64,000 nt of DNA from Calothrix sp. HK-06 (GCF_001904745.1 NZ_MRCD01000006.1:118109-182108), one strand, 5' to 3'; counted from the first letter of the stretch, positions 1 through 8,700 are shown. Notes: generated from the letters alone by a model not told the origin. A program made the numbers and translations.

Positions 1-92
1 AACTAGACTCAGTGTTTGAAATTTATAACTCCTATGAAGATGCAGTTCTAACTGCTGACAATGACGAACCTTTTTTAGCTACAACATGCTAA
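1..92 (+). CDS. C-terminal end of an unidentified protein (partial)
   Basis: The frame beginning at base 3 is open to a TAA stop at 90-92 and gives 29 residues ending FLATTC. The composition is acidic and looks like a real protein end, with IYNSYEDAVLTADNDEP upstream of the stop. The start lies outside the window, so no family can be assigned. A chance open stretch of this length is possible. Confidence 0.4.
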   Translation, partial: LDSVFEIYNSYEDAVLTADNDEPFLATTC

Positions 93-423
93 AAAATACA
101 TCTAAACCTTCAATGGTTTAAGCTGATTTTGCCGAGATTTTATTTACAAGCAACTATTGAGCAATACCTATACATATATAGTGCGAGCGCTCAATCGTAA
201 CCTTTGAAAAAGGCGCCGTAGTATGGTTCTGCTTCTGTGTTAGTAACTGATTGCAACTAGCAAACGACCATTACTCACGGCTTGCTTGGATGAATAATGT
301 AATGTATTTATGTGTGTGTGTAAGTAAATATAGATGCGCGCATCGCTAAATTATTAGTCGAATTTTAGTTTTAATTTTTTAGCCTAATTCTAAGCTTATC
401 CCTCAACTATTTATATATTTAGT
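93..423. other. Intergenic spacer, no gene seen
   Basis: This stretch lies between the end of the partial gene and the stop of the coiled-coil gene on the other strand, so two transcripts converge here. It holds one GGCGCC at 212, a short TG-rich run near 310-320 and AT-rich sequence near 360-420. No clear terminator hairpin with a T-run was found. Confidence 0.5.
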
Positions 424-984
424 TCATACATTTGGAACAGTTGACATATTTCCATCTGGAGATGACAAACGCGGAAAATTTGGTAAATCTATACCACTGT
501 GCGTTGCCGTGCGAGTTTTTAAAGCTAGACGGTAACTAACGCTTTGCAGTTCTGCTTGTAATTGTCTATTTTCGCGTTGTAATGTAGCCACTTTCTCACG
601 AACTGGCGCCATTCGCTCCTCAAATTTACGACGGTAAATTTGCGGAAGTTCTTGTACAACTTGCTCTAACATTCGACTACGGTCTGTCAGTTCTTGAACT
701 GTTTGCCGTAGTTGATATATTTCTGTATCACGAGATGTGATTTGGTCTTGATAAAATGTGACTTGTTGCTCAACTGCTTGTAGCTGCTCACGCAGTGCTA
801 TCAGTTGAGTTTGATGACGCTCTGAAACTTCCGGACCAGGCATAAAGTTTGTATTGCCTTTAACCAGTCGAAACAATTCTTGCGAAAGTTGTTGTACGAG
901 CTGGTCACGAAGTTGCAATTCTTGACGCAACTTCGACGCTTCCGTAGAGAGAGCTTGAATTGTGGAGTTATCAGTTTGGCTCAC
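424..984 (-). CDS. Conserved cyanobacterial coiled-coil protein, function unknown
   Basis: A 186-residue soluble protein, predicted to be almost wholly alpha-helical. Residues about 10-165 show Leu/Gln/Glu-rich heptads typical of a long coiled coil (for example QLIALREQLQAVEQQV and REKVATLQRENRQLQAEL), followed by a short Pro/Ser-rich tail. There is no signal peptide or membrane segment. It lies just downstream of rpsF on the same strand, about 190 bases away, and may be co-transcribed. Structure or scaffold roles are common for such proteins, but nothing in the sequence fixes a function. The ATG at 984 is the natural start because the coiled coil begins soon after it. Confidence 0.7.
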   Translation of the reverse strand: MSQTDNSTIQALSTEASKLRQELQLRDQLVQQLSQELFRLVKGNTNFMPGPEVSERHQTQLIALREQLQAVEQQVTFYQDQITSRDTEIYQLRQTVQELTDRSRMLEQVVQELPQIYRRKFEERMAPVREKVATLQRENRQLQAELQSVSYRLALKTRTATHSGIDLPNFPRLSSPDGNMSTVPNV

Positions 985-1086
985 AGTATGTTTACGCTCC
1001 CATTACAAAGACTTTACCACCATTAGGTATAACAGCGTCATCCCGGAGACGGCAAGTAACTGCTAATGTAGCATATGTATAAAGAT

Positions 1087-1140
1087 ACTGGGTACAAAGT
1101 GCGACACACTCTTATTAAGAGGTGGACTTTGTACCCAGTG
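1087..1140. terminator. Inverted repeat downstream of rpsF, possible terminator or processing hairpin
   Basis: The 5' arm near 1088-1100 (CTGGGTACAAAGT) is complementary to the 3' arm near 1126-1139 (ACTTTGTACCCAG), separated by about 25 bases. This is a 13-base-pair stem lying between rpsF and the coiled-coil gene. There is no strong T-run on the minus strand after it, so an RNA-stability or processing role is as likely as termination. Confidence 0.45.
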
Positions 1141-1171
1141 CGCGTACTTACTGAACTTATTTAAGTAAAGT

Positions 1172-1501
1172 TTATGCGACTTCTTCTGTAATTTCTTCAG
1201 CAGGCGCCAACTTGACTTCTTGTTTAATGGTTAGGTAACGGATTACTTCTTCGCTCAAACGCATCGCGCGCTCAACTGGTGCAATTGCTTTTCCACCATT
1301 TTTGTAGTTCATTTGTACATAAACTCCATCGCGATGCTTGCCAATTTCATATGCGAGGCGCCGCTTGCCACGATTTTGAATTTCGATGTCTTCTGCGCCT
1401 TGTTCTTTGAGCAGGTTTTCGTATTTGCTAATGTTTTGCTCGACTTGCTCGTCTCCAAGGTCAGGACGAAGAATGTACATTGTTTCGTAAACGGTTTGCA
1501 T
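1172..1501 (-). CDS. rpsF: 30S ribosomal protein S6
   Basis: Small-subunit ribosomal protein S6 (bS6), which binds 16S rRNA in the platform together with S18. The 109-residue length fits the family. The sequence opens with the family hallmark [11 protein letters not shown] and carries [11 protein letters not shown] and the DGVYVQMNY strand, followed by an Ala/Glu-rich tail typical of cyanobacterial S6. It is monocistronic or pairs with the downstream coiled-coil gene. A hairpin-forming repeat of the words CTGGGTACAAAGT and CTTTGTACCCAGT lies just past the stop (about 1088-1140) and could end the transcript. Confidence 0.96.
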   Translation of the reverse strand: MQTVYETMYILRPDLGDEQVEQNISKYENLLKEQGAEDIEIQNRGKRRLAYEIGKHRDGVYVQMNYKNGGKAIAPVERAMRLSEEVIRYLTIKQEVKLAPAEEITEEVA

Positions 1502-1771
1502 GATTAAATAGTAATCCTTTTGGACAAAATGGCTGTACTGTCGCGTTTTGATTCAAACTGACGAGTCAGTTGGACGCCTTTATAGACAGTTTTTCAGCAA
1601 GGAACTACCATCATATCAGCTTTTATCTCAAATGAATGAGTTTTATGGAACCCGTGGTAATCTTACATAGAGTAAGCTTTGTCGTGAGTTCCCTTGAAAT
1701 AAACGAAAAGCGAATAGCTGTTTGCCTTTATAACGAGATACTACGACTGGTGAGAAGCAAGGATATTAGTT

Positions 1772-2548
1772 ATGGCACAGCGCTACGTGCGAGTTCAAAG
1801 TCAAGAAGGGCAGATTTTTTATGGTTTGCTCCAGTTATCGCTTGATGTGGTTGTATTAGATGCACCTCCTTGGATGCAAGGTCAACCCACAGATTTAACG
1901 TTGGCGCCAGATAGTTATCACATTCTTGCTCCTTGTGCGCCATCTAAAATTGTAGCGGTTGGAAAAAATTATGCGGATCATGCTGAAGAAATGGGTACTC
2001 CCGTACCAACAGAACCGCTAATATTTATGAAGCCACCAACAACTGTAATTGCCTATAAAGAAAACATCATGTATCCTCCTCAATCGCAGCGTGTAGATTA
2101 TGAGGGAGAATTGGCGTTAGTAATAGGCGCCCCTACAGTTGGTTGTACACCTTCTGAAGCGACTGATAAAATATGGGGTTACACAATTGCCAATGATGTA
2201 ACGGCACGAGATTTGCAGTCAAAAGATGGACAATGGACGCGAGCAAAGGGGTTTGACAGTTTCTGTCCTATTGGTCCTTGGATTGTACGCGAAATCAATC
2301 CTGGCGCCCGCTTGCAAACTTTTCTAAATGACGATACCAAACCAGTACAATCGGCATGTATTGACCAAATGGTGTTTTCGCCAGATTATTTAGTGTCATA
2401 TATAAGTCAAGTGATGACGCTATTACCTGGAGATGTCGTGTTGACAGGTACACCACTTGGAGTTGGACCACTTCAATTAGGAGACCGCATCCGTGTTGAA
2501 ATTGAAGGAATTGGTCGTTTAGAAAATATAGTGGTAGCGCGCTCTTAA
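1772..2548 (+). CDS. Fumarylacetoacetate hydrolase (FAH) family protein
   Basis: A 258-residue member of the FAH superfamily, metal-dependent enzymes that hydrolyse, decarboxylate or isomerise acylpyruvate-like compounds. Visible family signatures are KIVAVGKNYADHAEEMG, the metal-binding acidic residues in YEGELALVIG, ANDVTARDLQ, KGFDSFCPIGPW and the C-terminal GDVVLTGTPLGVG. The N-terminal about 60 residues form the short cap domain. The substrate cannot be told from sequence; acylpyruvate hydrolase or oxaloacetate decarboxylase activity are the usual options for this short form. It stands alone between rpsF and a convergent Tic20-like gene. Confidence 0.9.
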   Translation: MAQRYVRVQSQEGQIFYGLLQLSLDVVVLDAPPWMQGQPTDLTLAPDSYHILAPCAPSKIVAVGKNYADHAEEMGTPVPTEPLIFMKPPTTVIAYKENIMYPPQSQRVDYEGELALVIGAPTVGCTPSEATDKIWGYTIANDVTARDLQSKDGQWTRAKGFDSFCPIGPWIVREINPGARLQTFLNDDTKPVQSACIDQMVFSPDYLVSYISQVMTLLPGDVVLTGTPLGVGPLQLGDRIRVEIEGIGRLENIVVARS

Positions 2549-2574
2549 CGATGAAAGCTATTTACGTGCTACTA

Positions 2575-3066
2575 CTAACGAACTTGCATATAAACTGCAT
2601 CTGAAATTGCTGGAATTTCTGCGTAACGTCCAAGTATTGATTGCACAATTGAATACGCAGATGCAACAACAATACCAAGAAAAATTGTTGTGGCTAAGGT
2701 AGAGAGCGCGAACCCATTACCTGTAATACCAATCAACTCTAGTACTATAGTGCATAAAATAATCACAATATCTAAAAGAATTGCCTGCATCGTGTTAAAG
2801 CGAATAAAGTGGGGCACTCTTTCATTTCGGACTACTAGCATAAATAAGGCAAAAAATATAATCAACCCACCCAGCCCAAACGGGAAGCTGCGAGCGATTG
2901 TATTATAGACAGCTGATACTGCGAACAGAGGACTAAATACTACCGCGAGAGGTGGAAACTCTGACAGTAAAGGTCTACCAAAATTCGATACCTCTATCAA
3001 AGGAAGTAAATAAGGTAAACAAGCAAAAATACGGTCTTTGACGGTTGTCGAGCCGCGCCAACTCAT
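2575..3066 (-). CDS. Tic20-like integral membrane protein (Ycf60 family)
   Basis: A 163-residue protein with four predicted hydrophobic segments, at about residues 35-60, 65-85, 95-120 and 125-145. The start MSWRGSTTVKDRIFACLPYL and the motif VPHFIRFNTMQAILLDI are hallmarks of the Tic20 family, whose chloroplast members form the inner-envelope protein-import channel. The role of the cyanobacterial proteins is not settled. The gene converges on the FAH gene with a 26-base gap. Confidence 0.88.
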   Translation of the reverse strand: MSWRGSTTVKDRIFACLPYLLPLIEVSNFGRPLLSEFPPLAVVFSPLFAVSAVYNTIARSFPFGLGGLIIFFALFMLVVRNERVPHFIRFNTMQAILLDIVIILCTIVLELIGITGNGFALSTLATTIFLGIVVASAYSIVQSILGRYAEIPAISDAVYMQVR

Positions 3067-3504
3067 CCTACGTTCTCCTATGCCTAACAGTAACGCTATA
3101 TATATCTAGGATAACGTAGTAATCGCTGCTTGGCATTGTATAGCCATTTCACAGGCGCCAACACATGGAATCGGTGCCAACATATGGAACAGGCTTTCCG
3201 ACCTGTGCTACTGCTATAATAAATAATATTAAGTTTGTACGGATATTTTAGTATAAATCTTTATTAATACTGCAAAATCTGGTATAATTTGCGATTTGCT
3301 GAATAGAGGCGAAATGTAGGATAAAGCTGGGAAAAGAGTTTTAGAAAAGGCGTGAATCCCTAACATGGACACGTGTTTTTTTGTTAGTATTCAAAAAAAA
3401 CCATGATTGTCATGCCATTGCTTTTTAGGAGGCAATTGTAAGTAATTGTAAAGAATACTTGAAACGGGTAATTAAAACAATAGTAAATCTCAAACCAAAC
3501 TTGA
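3067..3504. promoter_or_regulatory. Divergent spacer with possible rsfS promoter
   Basis: This 438-base spacer separates divergent Tic20-like and rsfS genes. It contains a palindromic-looking patch around 3151-3215 with repeats of the words GCCAACA and ATGGAA. A TATAAT hexamer lies at 3283-3288 with a weak -35 candidate (TTATTA) 16 bases upstream, which could drive rsfS with a leader of about 200 bases. The region 3420-3480 holds repeated GTAATTGTAA words. The promoter call is by inspection only. Confidence 0.35.
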
Positions 3505-3942
3505 ATGTCGGATTATTCTCAAGAAAACTTCCCATTACGGTCTGTAGCAGTGACAAATAGTCCGTTTAAAGCCACTCAATTAAACAGCGATGATGCCAGT
3601 GCCCGACTTGCTTTTTCAGCAGCAGAGGCAGCATCTGACCGCAAAGCAGGAGACATTGTGATACTTAGAGTCGCGGATGTTTCTTACATTGCAGACTATT
3701 TTGTGGTGACAACAGGCTTTTCACGTGTTCAGGTTCGAGCAGTTGCTGATGCGATTGAAGACAAAATCAAAGAGGATTTGCAACGTGTTCCCCTACGGAT
3801 AGAAGGGAAAGCAGAAGGAAATTGGGTGCTGTATGACTACGGTGATGTCATAGTTCACGTTATGATGCCTAAAGAGCGCGAATTTTATAATTTGGAAGCT
3901 TTTTGGGGTCATGCCGAACGTATCGATTTTACAAATGAGTGA
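3505..3942 (+). CDS. rsfS: Ribosome silencing factor RsfS (DUF143/Iojap family)
   Basis: RsfS binds ribosomal protein L14 and blocks subunit joining when nutrients are low. The family core spans about residues 45-140 and shows KAGDIVILRV, YIADYFVVTTGFS, EGKAEGNWVLYDYGDVIVHV and REFYNLEAFWGHA. The protein is 145 residues with an N-terminal extension of about 40 residues, common in cyanobacterial members; an internal start is possible. It is followed after 23 bases by the CGLD27 gene and then the asparaginase, suggesting one transcript. Confidence 0.93.
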   Translation: MSDYSQENFPLRSVAVTNSPFKATQLNSDDASARLAFSAAEAASDRKAGDIVILRVADVSYIADYFVVTTGFSRVQVRAVADAIEDKIKEDLQRVPLRIEGKAEGNWVLYDYGDVIVHVMMPKEREFYNLEAFWGHAERIDFTNE

Positions 3943-3965
3943 AGCTTGCCTGTGCGGAGTGAGCC

Positions 3966-4463
3966 ATGACTAAGTCTTCTGTTTCATGTCCAGTGCCAAC
4001 CGAGCAACAACCCGTCAACGAATATGAACAGTTGAAATCGGCTTGGTTGTTTCGCGATTGTACTGCCTCTATACGGGAGTACACAATTAGAATCGCTTGG
4101 ATTTACGGTTTGTCCTGGCTAATTGCTGGTCCATTGTCTGCTGCTAGTTTTCCTCCTCACAAGTTCATTGCTCAGTTTGCTCTTAGTGCTGCTGCTGGAG
4201 CTAGTATTGGCGTTGTACTTGTATTGGTGCGATTGTACTTGGGGTGGTCATACGTGCGCGACCGTCTTTTCAGCCCGGTAATATTTTATGAAGAGTCGGG
4301 ATGGTATGACGGTCAAACTTGGGCAAAGCCAACAGAGATACTAACGCGCGACCGTTTGATAGTCACGTATCAAATTCAACCAATTTTGCGGCGCCTGCAA
4401 CTGACGTTTGCCCTTATGCTGGTGTTGTACATTGCTGGTACTATAGTTTGGCAGATTATATAA
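3966..4463 (+). CDS. CGLD27 family membrane protein
   Basis: A 165-residue protein resembling the CGLD27 family (conserved in the green lineage and diatoms), found in cyanobacteria and plastids. Visible traits are the N-terminal PVPTEQQPVNEYEQLKSAW, a paired membrane segment at about residues 50-95, the YVRDRLFSPVIFYEESGWYD motif and a final hydrophobic segment at about 145-165. A link with iron or redox adaptation has been suggested for plant members; nothing here proves it. It sits between rsfS and the asparaginase gene, with gaps of about 25 bases each side. Confidence 0.85.
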   Translation: MTKSSVSCPVPTEQQPVNEYEQLKSAWLFRDCTASIREYTIRIAWIYGLSWLIAGPLSAASFPPHKFIAQFALSAAAGASIGVVLVLVRLYLGWSYVRDRLFSPVIFYEESGWYDGQTWAKPTEILTRDRLIVTYQIQPILRRLQLTFALMLVLYIAGTIVWQII

Positions 4464-4487
4464 AAAGTATTGAGCATAAACGCAGCA

Positions 4488-5435
4488 ATGGCAAAAAGAA
4501 CTCAAGCCGCAGCATTGGAAGTCAGGTTGCTGCGTGAAGGTATTATTGAATCTCGACACACAGTACAAGCTGTGGTGTCAGATGAACGAGGCAGAGTTTT
4601 ATCAGTTGCAGGCAATGCTGAAACCGCTACATTTGTACGTTCGGCACTTAAGCCGTTTCAAGCACTTTGTGTGACAACAACAGGAACTCTCGAACGTTAT
4701 GACTTGAGTGATAAAGATTTAGCTATTATCACTAGTTCGCACAAAGGCAGTATTGAGCAGGTGCGGCAAGTTTTTAATATTCTCTGGCGGGCAGATATTG
4801 ACCCTACTGCACTGCAATGCCCAGTTCCCGAAGGTAAACGAAGTCGCTTAGAATACAATTGTTCTGGAAAACATGCTGGAATGCTCGCGGTTTGTCAGCA
4901 GCGACATTTCCCTTTACATAGTTATTTAGACCGTAAACATCCAGTTCAGCAAATAATCATTGGTAAAGTAGCGGAATTGCTACGGATGCCAGCAGATGAA
5001 TTTATTAGCGTTCATGATGACTGTGGAGTTCCAACATATTTATTACAGCTAGCACAAATGGCACATTTGTACGCCAAACTTGCCGAGCGTAGCAATTTAG
5101 ATATGGAGAGAATTGTACGCGCGATGACGCATCATCCGGTAATGGTGGCTGGAGATGGAGAGTTTGACACCGAATTAATGCGCCATTGCCCAGGAGAACT
5201 CGTTAGTAAAGCGGGAGCAGAAGGTGTGCAGTGTATTAGTAGGCTCGGCGAAGGTATGGGACTGGCGATTAAAGTTATAGATGGAGCAAAGCGAGCCAGA
5301 AATGCCGCCGCAATTCATTTACTCCAGCAAATGGGGTGGATTTCTCCTTCTACTGCCCAAGCAATGGCAGAAAAATTTATGAACCTCGGTCAGTATAAGC
5401 GTTTGGAAGTTATTGGAGAATTATCATTTTTATAG
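4488..5435 (+). CDS. Asparaginase (L-asparaginase II, PF06089 family)
   Basis: A 315-residue member of the PF06089 asparaginase family, expected to hydrolyse asparagine to aspartate and ammonia. Family motifs present include RSALKPFQAL, IITSSHKGS, NCSGKHAGMLAVC, HDDCGVPTY and VSKAGAEGVQ. I chose the ATG at 4488 because the homology begins with MAKRTQAAALEVRLLREG; an in-frame TTG at 4470 would add six residues. The gene starts 24 bases after the CGLD27 gene and is probably translated from the same mRNA. No signal peptide is visible, so it should act in the cytoplasm. Confidence 0.9.
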   Translation: MAKRTQAAALEVRLLREGIIESRHTVQAVVSDERGRVLSVAGNAETATFVRSALKPFQALCVTTTGTLERYDLSDKDLAIITSSHKGSIEQVRQVFNILWRADIDPTALQCPVPEGKRSRLEYNCSGKHAGMLAVCQQRHFPLHSYLDRKHPVQQIIIGKVAELLRMPADEFISVHDDCGVPTYLLQLAQMAHLYAKLAERSNLDMERIVRAMTHHPVMVAGDGEFDTELMRHCPGELVSKAGAEGVQCISRLGEGMGLAIKVIDGAKRARNAAAIHLLQQMGWISPSTAQAMAEKFMNLGQYKRLEVIGELSFL

Positions 5436-5464
5436 TTGCCAAATTTAGAACTTGAGTATATACT
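5436..5464 (+). promoter_or_regulatory. Likely sigma-70-type promoter of the initiator tRNA gene
   Basis: TTGCCA at 5436-5441 and TATACT at 5459-5464 are separated by exactly 17 bases. The predicted start of transcription falls about 6 bases before the mature tRNA 5' end. The promoter overlaps the last bases of the spacer after the asparaginase gene. Confidence 0.55.
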
Positions 5465-5476
5465 ATAAAAAGACGA

Positions 5477-5553
<77 letters not shown>

Positions 5554-5556
5554 ATT

Positions 5557-5593
5557 AAAAAACTCTGTAGTTAATACTTACAGAGTTTTTTTA
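5557..5593 (+). terminator. Rho-independent terminator after tRNA-fMet
   Basis: AAAAACTCTGTA and TACAGAGTTTTTT form a 12-base-pair stem with a 9-base loop, ending in a run of T. It lies 4 bases after the tRNA 3' end. Confidence 0.85.
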
Positions 5594-5682
5594 TGTCTAT
5601 ACGTTTTTAAAGTCTAAGAATAGGTAGACTAAAGGCTGCTTTTCGACTTATTATTATTGATTGTGAGTTTTTCGATAAAACA

Positions 5683-6045
5683 ATGAACGCTCAAGAAATT
5701 ATCCGCTCAATAGAAGCGGAGCAGCTAAAATCAGACTTGCCTGACATTTACGTCGGCGATACAGTCAAAGTCGGTGTAAAAATCAAAGAAGGCGAAAAAT
5801 TTCGCGTTCAGCCTTACGAAGGTGTAGTAATAGCCAAGCGTAATGGTGGCATTAACGAAACTATTACTGTCCGTCGTGTATTCCAAGGCATTGGTGTTGA
5901 ACGAGTTTTCTTGCTTCATTCTCCCCGTATTGACAGCATTAAGATTATTCGTCGTGGTAAAGTTCGTCGTGCAAAACTTTACTATCTACGCGACCGTGTT
6001 GGTAAGGCAACCCGCATTAAACAGCGGTTTGACCGTTCTTTGTAA
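5683..6045 (+). CDS. rplS: 50S ribosomal protein L19
   Basis: Large-subunit protein bL19, at the subunit interface. The 120-residue length is normal. Signatures are [15 protein letters not shown] [48 protein letters not shown] and the [14 protein letters not shown] basic patch. It has its own spacer after the tRNA-fMet terminator and is followed by a hairpin terminator, so it is probably transcribed alone. Confidence 0.97.
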   Translation: MNAQEIIRSIEAEQLKSDLPDIYVGDTVKVGVKIKEGEKFRVQPYEGVVIAKRNGGINETITVRRVFQGIGVERVFLLHSPRIDSIKIIRRGKVRRAKLYYLRDRVGKATRIKQRFDRSL

Positions 6046-6078
6046 AGAACGGCTGACATCGGGGAAAATCATTGTGAT

Positions 6079-6106
6079 AGCGGCTTTTGCCGCTTAGTCT
6101 TTTCCC
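6079..6106 (+). terminator. Terminator after rplS
   Basis: AGCGGC and GCCGCT form a short GC-rich stem with a TTTT loop, followed by TAGTCTTTT. It lies about 35 bases after the rplS stop and before the tRNA-Trp gene. Confidence 0.65.
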
Positions 6107-6200
6107 AATAGCCAAATTTTTATTTTTTATAAAAATATTGCCCAAGTTGCGTTATAATGGTGAAAGTTCAGCGTTTGGGACTGAATTAAAGACATTACAA

Positions 6201-6273
6201 GCGCTCTTAGTTCAGTTGGTAGAACGCAGGTCTCCAAAACCTGATGTCGGGGGTTCAAGTCCTCCAGGGCGCG
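6201..6273 (+). tRNA. trpT: tRNA-Trp (CCA anticodon)
   Basis: A 73-base cloverleaf with anticodon CCA at 6234-6236, a fully paired 7-base acceptor stem (one G-T pair), D-loop TTCAGTTGGTAGA and T-loop GTTCAAGTC. The CCA end is not encoded. A TATAAT hexamer at 6153-6158 is a likely -10 box. The position just upstream of secE-nusG is the classic bacterial and cyanobacterial order. Confidence 0.95.
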
Positions 6274-6292
6274 CTCTCAATAGAAGGATTGC

Positions 6293-6420
6293 AACCCGAA
6301 AGATTTCAAAAATCTTGTAGTATTAACCACAAGACAAGAAAATTTCGGGTAGAATCTTATTAACTATTATTTACAGCTCTTGCTTCGAGTTGTTGAAATT
6401 AGGAGCTAGAGCTGTAAGTT
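6293..6420 (+). promoter_or_regulatory. Structured leader between tRNA-Trp and secE
   Basis: Two pairings are visible. The first encloses 6293-6350 (AACCCGAAA with TTTCGGGT) with two inner hairpins (AGATTT/AAATCT and TTGT/ACAA), giving a possible three-way junction. The second pairs ACAGCTCT near 6373 with AGAGCTGT near 6409. Neither ends in a T-run. They could be tRNA-mRNA processing signals or a leader control element for the secE-nusG-rplK mRNA; this is inference from pairing only. Confidence 0.4.
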
Positions 6421-6502
6421 GTTGACTGGATGTATGAATCTCGTTAAGAATTGATTATTCTTAGCGGCAGGCACTTTTGATAGCGAAAAGGGAGGTGAAA
6501 CC

Positions 6503-6727
6503 GTGAGCAAAAAAAACGAAGCTGAAATAGCAGAAACTTCGGGTGGGTTCAGCGTCAACAAATTTGTTGAAGGCACTAAAGAAGAGTTCGAGAAAGTGGT
6601 TTGGCCCAGTCGCAAGCAAGTAATTAGTGAGTCAGCGGCTGTATTGTTAATGGTGACACTTTCAGCAGCGTTGATTTTTTTAGTTGATAAACTCTTTACG
6701 TGGGGCGCCCAACAGGTATTCGGATGA
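6503..6727 (+). CDS. secE: Preprotein translocase subunit SecE
   Basis: A 74-residue single-span SecE, the small subunit that clamps SecY in the translocon. It shows the conserved amphipathic stretch FVEGTKEEFEKVVWPSRKQ and one C-terminal membrane segment (about residues 45-68). The start is GTG at 6503, supported by a strong ribosome binding site (GGAGGTG) ten bases upstream. The stop overlaps the nusG start (ATGA), so the two are translationally coupled. Confidence 0.95.
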   Translation: MSKKNEAEIAETSGGFSVNKFVEGTKEEFEKVVWPSRKQVISESAAVLLMVTLSAALIFLVDKLFTWGAQQVFG

Positions 6728-7365
6728 CTTCTGTAACAGACTCTGGTTACAACGAACAAGCTTTGCACTCTGACGAAACCGGGCAAGATAATGCTTCCTC
6801 AAAGGTTTCTCGCTGGTATGCAGTGCAAGTAGCATCGGGTTGTGAAAAGCGTGTTAAAACAAACTTGGAGCAGCGCATTCAAACATTTGATGTAGCTGAT
6901 AAAATACTTCAGGTGGAGATACCACACACACCCGCCGTCAAAATCCGTAAAGATGGTAGTCGCCATCAAACCGAAGAAAAAGTCTTCCCCGGTTACGTGC
7001 TGGTGAGGATGATCATGAATGATGATGTCTGGCAGGTAGTACGCAACACCACCCATGTAATTAACTTCGTGGGGGCAGAGCAAAAACGCGGAACAGGTAG
7101 AAGTCGCGGTCACGTTAAACCCGTACCGTTGAGTAATTCTGAAGTCGAGCGAATCTTTAAGCAGACTACCGAACAGCAAGAAGTCGTCAAGATTGATATG
7201 ACGACGGGTGATAAGATAATTGTGCTTTCTGGTCCATTTAAAGACTTTGAAGGTGAGGTGATTGAAGTTAGCCCAGAGCGGAGTAAACTTAAAGCCTTAC
7301 TATCAATATTTGGACGAGATACACCGGTCGAACTAGAATTCAATCAGGTAGAGAAACAGAGCTAA
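6724..7365 (+). CDS. nusG: Transcription termination/antitermination protein NusG
   Basis: A 213-residue NusG that binds RNA polymerase and the ribosome or Rho. The NGN domain (about residues 25-145) begins SRWYAVQVASGCEKRVKTNL and includes EEKVFPGYVLVRM; the KOW domain near the C-terminus shows GDKIIVLSGPFKDFEGEV. I chose ATG 6724, which overlaps the secE stop by four bases; an in-frame upstream start at 6700 would lie inside secE. It is followed after 6 bases by rplK. Confidence 0.95.
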   Translation: MTSVTDSGYNEQALHSDETGQDNASSKVSRWYAVQVASGCEKRVKTNLEQRIQTFDVADKILQVEIPHTPAVKIRKDGSRHQTEEKVFPGYVLVRMIMNDDVWQVVRNTTHVINFVGAEQKRGTGRSRGHVKPVPLSNSEVERIFKQTTEQQEVVKIDMTTGDKIIVLSGPFKDFEGEVIEVSPERSKLKALLSIFGRDTPVELEFNQVEKQS

Positions 7366-7371
7366 AACAAA

Positions 7372-7797
7372 ATGGCGAAGAAAGTTGTAGCGGTTATTAA
7401 GTTGGCACTTAACGCAGGTAAAGCCAACCCAGCACCGCCTGTAGGTCCCGCGCTTGGTCAGCACGGTGTTAATATCATGATGTTCTGCAAAGAATATAAT
7501 GCCAAAACAGCCGACCAAGCTGGGATGATTATTCCTGTAGAAATATCAGTATTTGAAGACCGGAGTTTTACATTCATCCTCAAAACTCCTCCTGCTTCGG
7601 TACTAATTAAAAAAGCGGCAAAAATCGAAACAGGGTCGAATGAACCGAATAAAAAGAAAGTCGGTTCAATTACGAAAACCCAGTTACGTGAAATAGCCCA
7701 AACAAAAATGCCCGACTTGAATGCCAACGATATTGATGCAGCAATGAACATCATCGCTGGTACCGCAAGAAACATGGGTGTTACAGTTACAGAGTAG
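7372..7797 (+). CDS. rplK: 50S ribosomal protein L11
   Basis: uL11, part of the GTPase-associated centre that contacts elongation factors. It is the standard 141 residues, starting [20 protein letters not shown], with [15 protein letters not shown] and the C-terminal RNA-binding end [14 protein letters not shown]. It lies directly downstream of nusG and upstream of rplA in the conserved cluster. Confidence 0.98.
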   Translation: MAKKVVAVIKLALNAGKANPAPPVGPALGQHGVNIMMFCKEYNAKTADQAGMIIPVEISVFEDRSFTFILKTPPASVLIKKAAKIETGSNEPNKKKVGSITKTQLREIAQTKMPDLNANDIDAAMNIIAGTARNMGVTVTE

Positions 7798-7798
7798 A

Positions 7799-7852
7799 GG
7801 CGGGTTCACCTAAATTTTTCATTGTTATCCCAAGATATAGATAAACCCGCCC
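7799..7852. repeat. Palindromic repeat, GGCGGGTT family, copy in the rplA leader
   Basis: GGCGGGTT at 7799 pairs with AACCCGCC ending at 7852 around a loop of about 38 bases. Near-copies lie at 9014-9066 and 40016-40074. The last part of the interior (AGGATAT/AAGATAT then TAAACCCGCC) is also shared with the 9014 copy, so this is a repeat family and not only a local hairpin. Here it forms the spacer between rplK and rplA and could fold in the mRNA. Confidence 0.7.
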
Positions 7853-7915
7853 GTACAGTAAAATTTTATCGGGGGAGAGGCTAATTGCTTCGTGTTGACC
7901 CCAGGAGACTAAAAA

Positions 7916-8629
7916 ATGGGAAAAAAAGTATCACGTCGAATGCAGGCTTTGCTTGCGAAAATAGAAGATAGAGATTATGCACCGCTAGATGCACTAGCTT
8001 TACTTAAGGAAACCGCAACAGCAAAATTTCCAGAAGCAGCAGAAGCTCATATTCGTTTAGGAATTGACCCAAAATATAGCGACCAGCAACTGCGAACAAC
8101 TGTTGCATTACCTAAAGGAACAGGTAATGAAGTTCGTGTAGCAGTAATCGCGCGAGGCGAAAAAGTAACAGAAGCTACTAACGCAGGCGCCGACATTGTT
8201 GGTTCAGAAGAACTAATCGACGAAATCCAAAAAGGCATGATGGATTTCGACAAATTGATTGCAACACCCGATGTAATGCCACAAGTTGCAAAACTTGGTA
8301 AATTACTTGGTCCAAGAGGCTTGATGCCTTCACCAAAAGGTGGTACTGTTACTTTTGATTTAGTCAGCGCAATTTCTGAATTCAAAGCTGGTAAATTAGA
8401 ATTCCGAGCAGACAGAACTGGTATTGTTCATGTTATGTTTGGTAAAGTGACATTTGCGCCTGACGATTTATTAATTAACTTAAAGGCGTTGCAAGAAACT
8501 ATCGACCGTAACCGTCCAAGTGGCGCCAAAGGTCGTTACTGGCGAAGTATGTACGTTGCTTCAACAATGGGACCCAGTATCCGTATTGACATCAACGCAC
8601 TTCGTGACTTAAAAATGAACGAAACCTAA
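7916..8629 (+). CDS. rplA: 50S ribosomal protein L1
   Basis: uL1, the mobile stalk protein that helps release the E-site tRNA. The 237-residue length is normal. It starts [16 protein letters not shown] and carries [28 protein letters not shown] and the C-terminal [14 protein letters not shown] ribosome binding site (CAGGAGA) precedes the ATG. It follows rplK after 118 bases that hold a palindromic repeat. Confidence 0.97.
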   Translation: MGKKVSRRMQALLAKIEDRDYAPLDALALLKETATAKFPEAAEAHIRLGIDPKYSDQQLRTTVALPKGTGNEVRVAVIARGEKVTEATNAGADIVGSEELIDEIQKGMMDFDKLIATPDVMPQVAKLGKLLGPRGLMPSPKGGTVTFDLVSAISEFKAGKLEFRADRTGIVHVMFGKVTFAPDDLLINLKALQETIDRNRPSGAKGRYWRSMYVASTMGPSIRIDINALRDLKMNET

Positions 8630-8631
8630 AA

Positions 8632-8700
8632 AAGTTAGGAGTTAGGAGTTAGGAGTTATAACTTCAAACTCATAACTTATAACTCAAAACTCATAACTAA
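8632..8700. repeat. Short tandem repeats (STRR-like) after rplA
   Basis: Heptamer-type units GTTAGGA are repeated three times from 8635, followed by several variants of ACTCATAACT. The same AGTTAGGA unit occurs in reverse at 40188-40215. A second run, AGCTAAA repeated three to four times, lies at 8966-8990. Such short tandemly repeated repetitive sequences are typical of heterocyst-forming cyanobacteria. Confidence 0.75.

Noticed and set aside
1313..1507. 64-codon plus-strand frame opposite rpsF
   Set aside because: It lies wholly within the antisense of a well-supported ribosomal-protein gene.
6087..6320. 77-codon plus-strand frame across the tRNA-Trp gene
   Set aside because: It covers the tRNA gene and a terminator and has no protein-like conservation.
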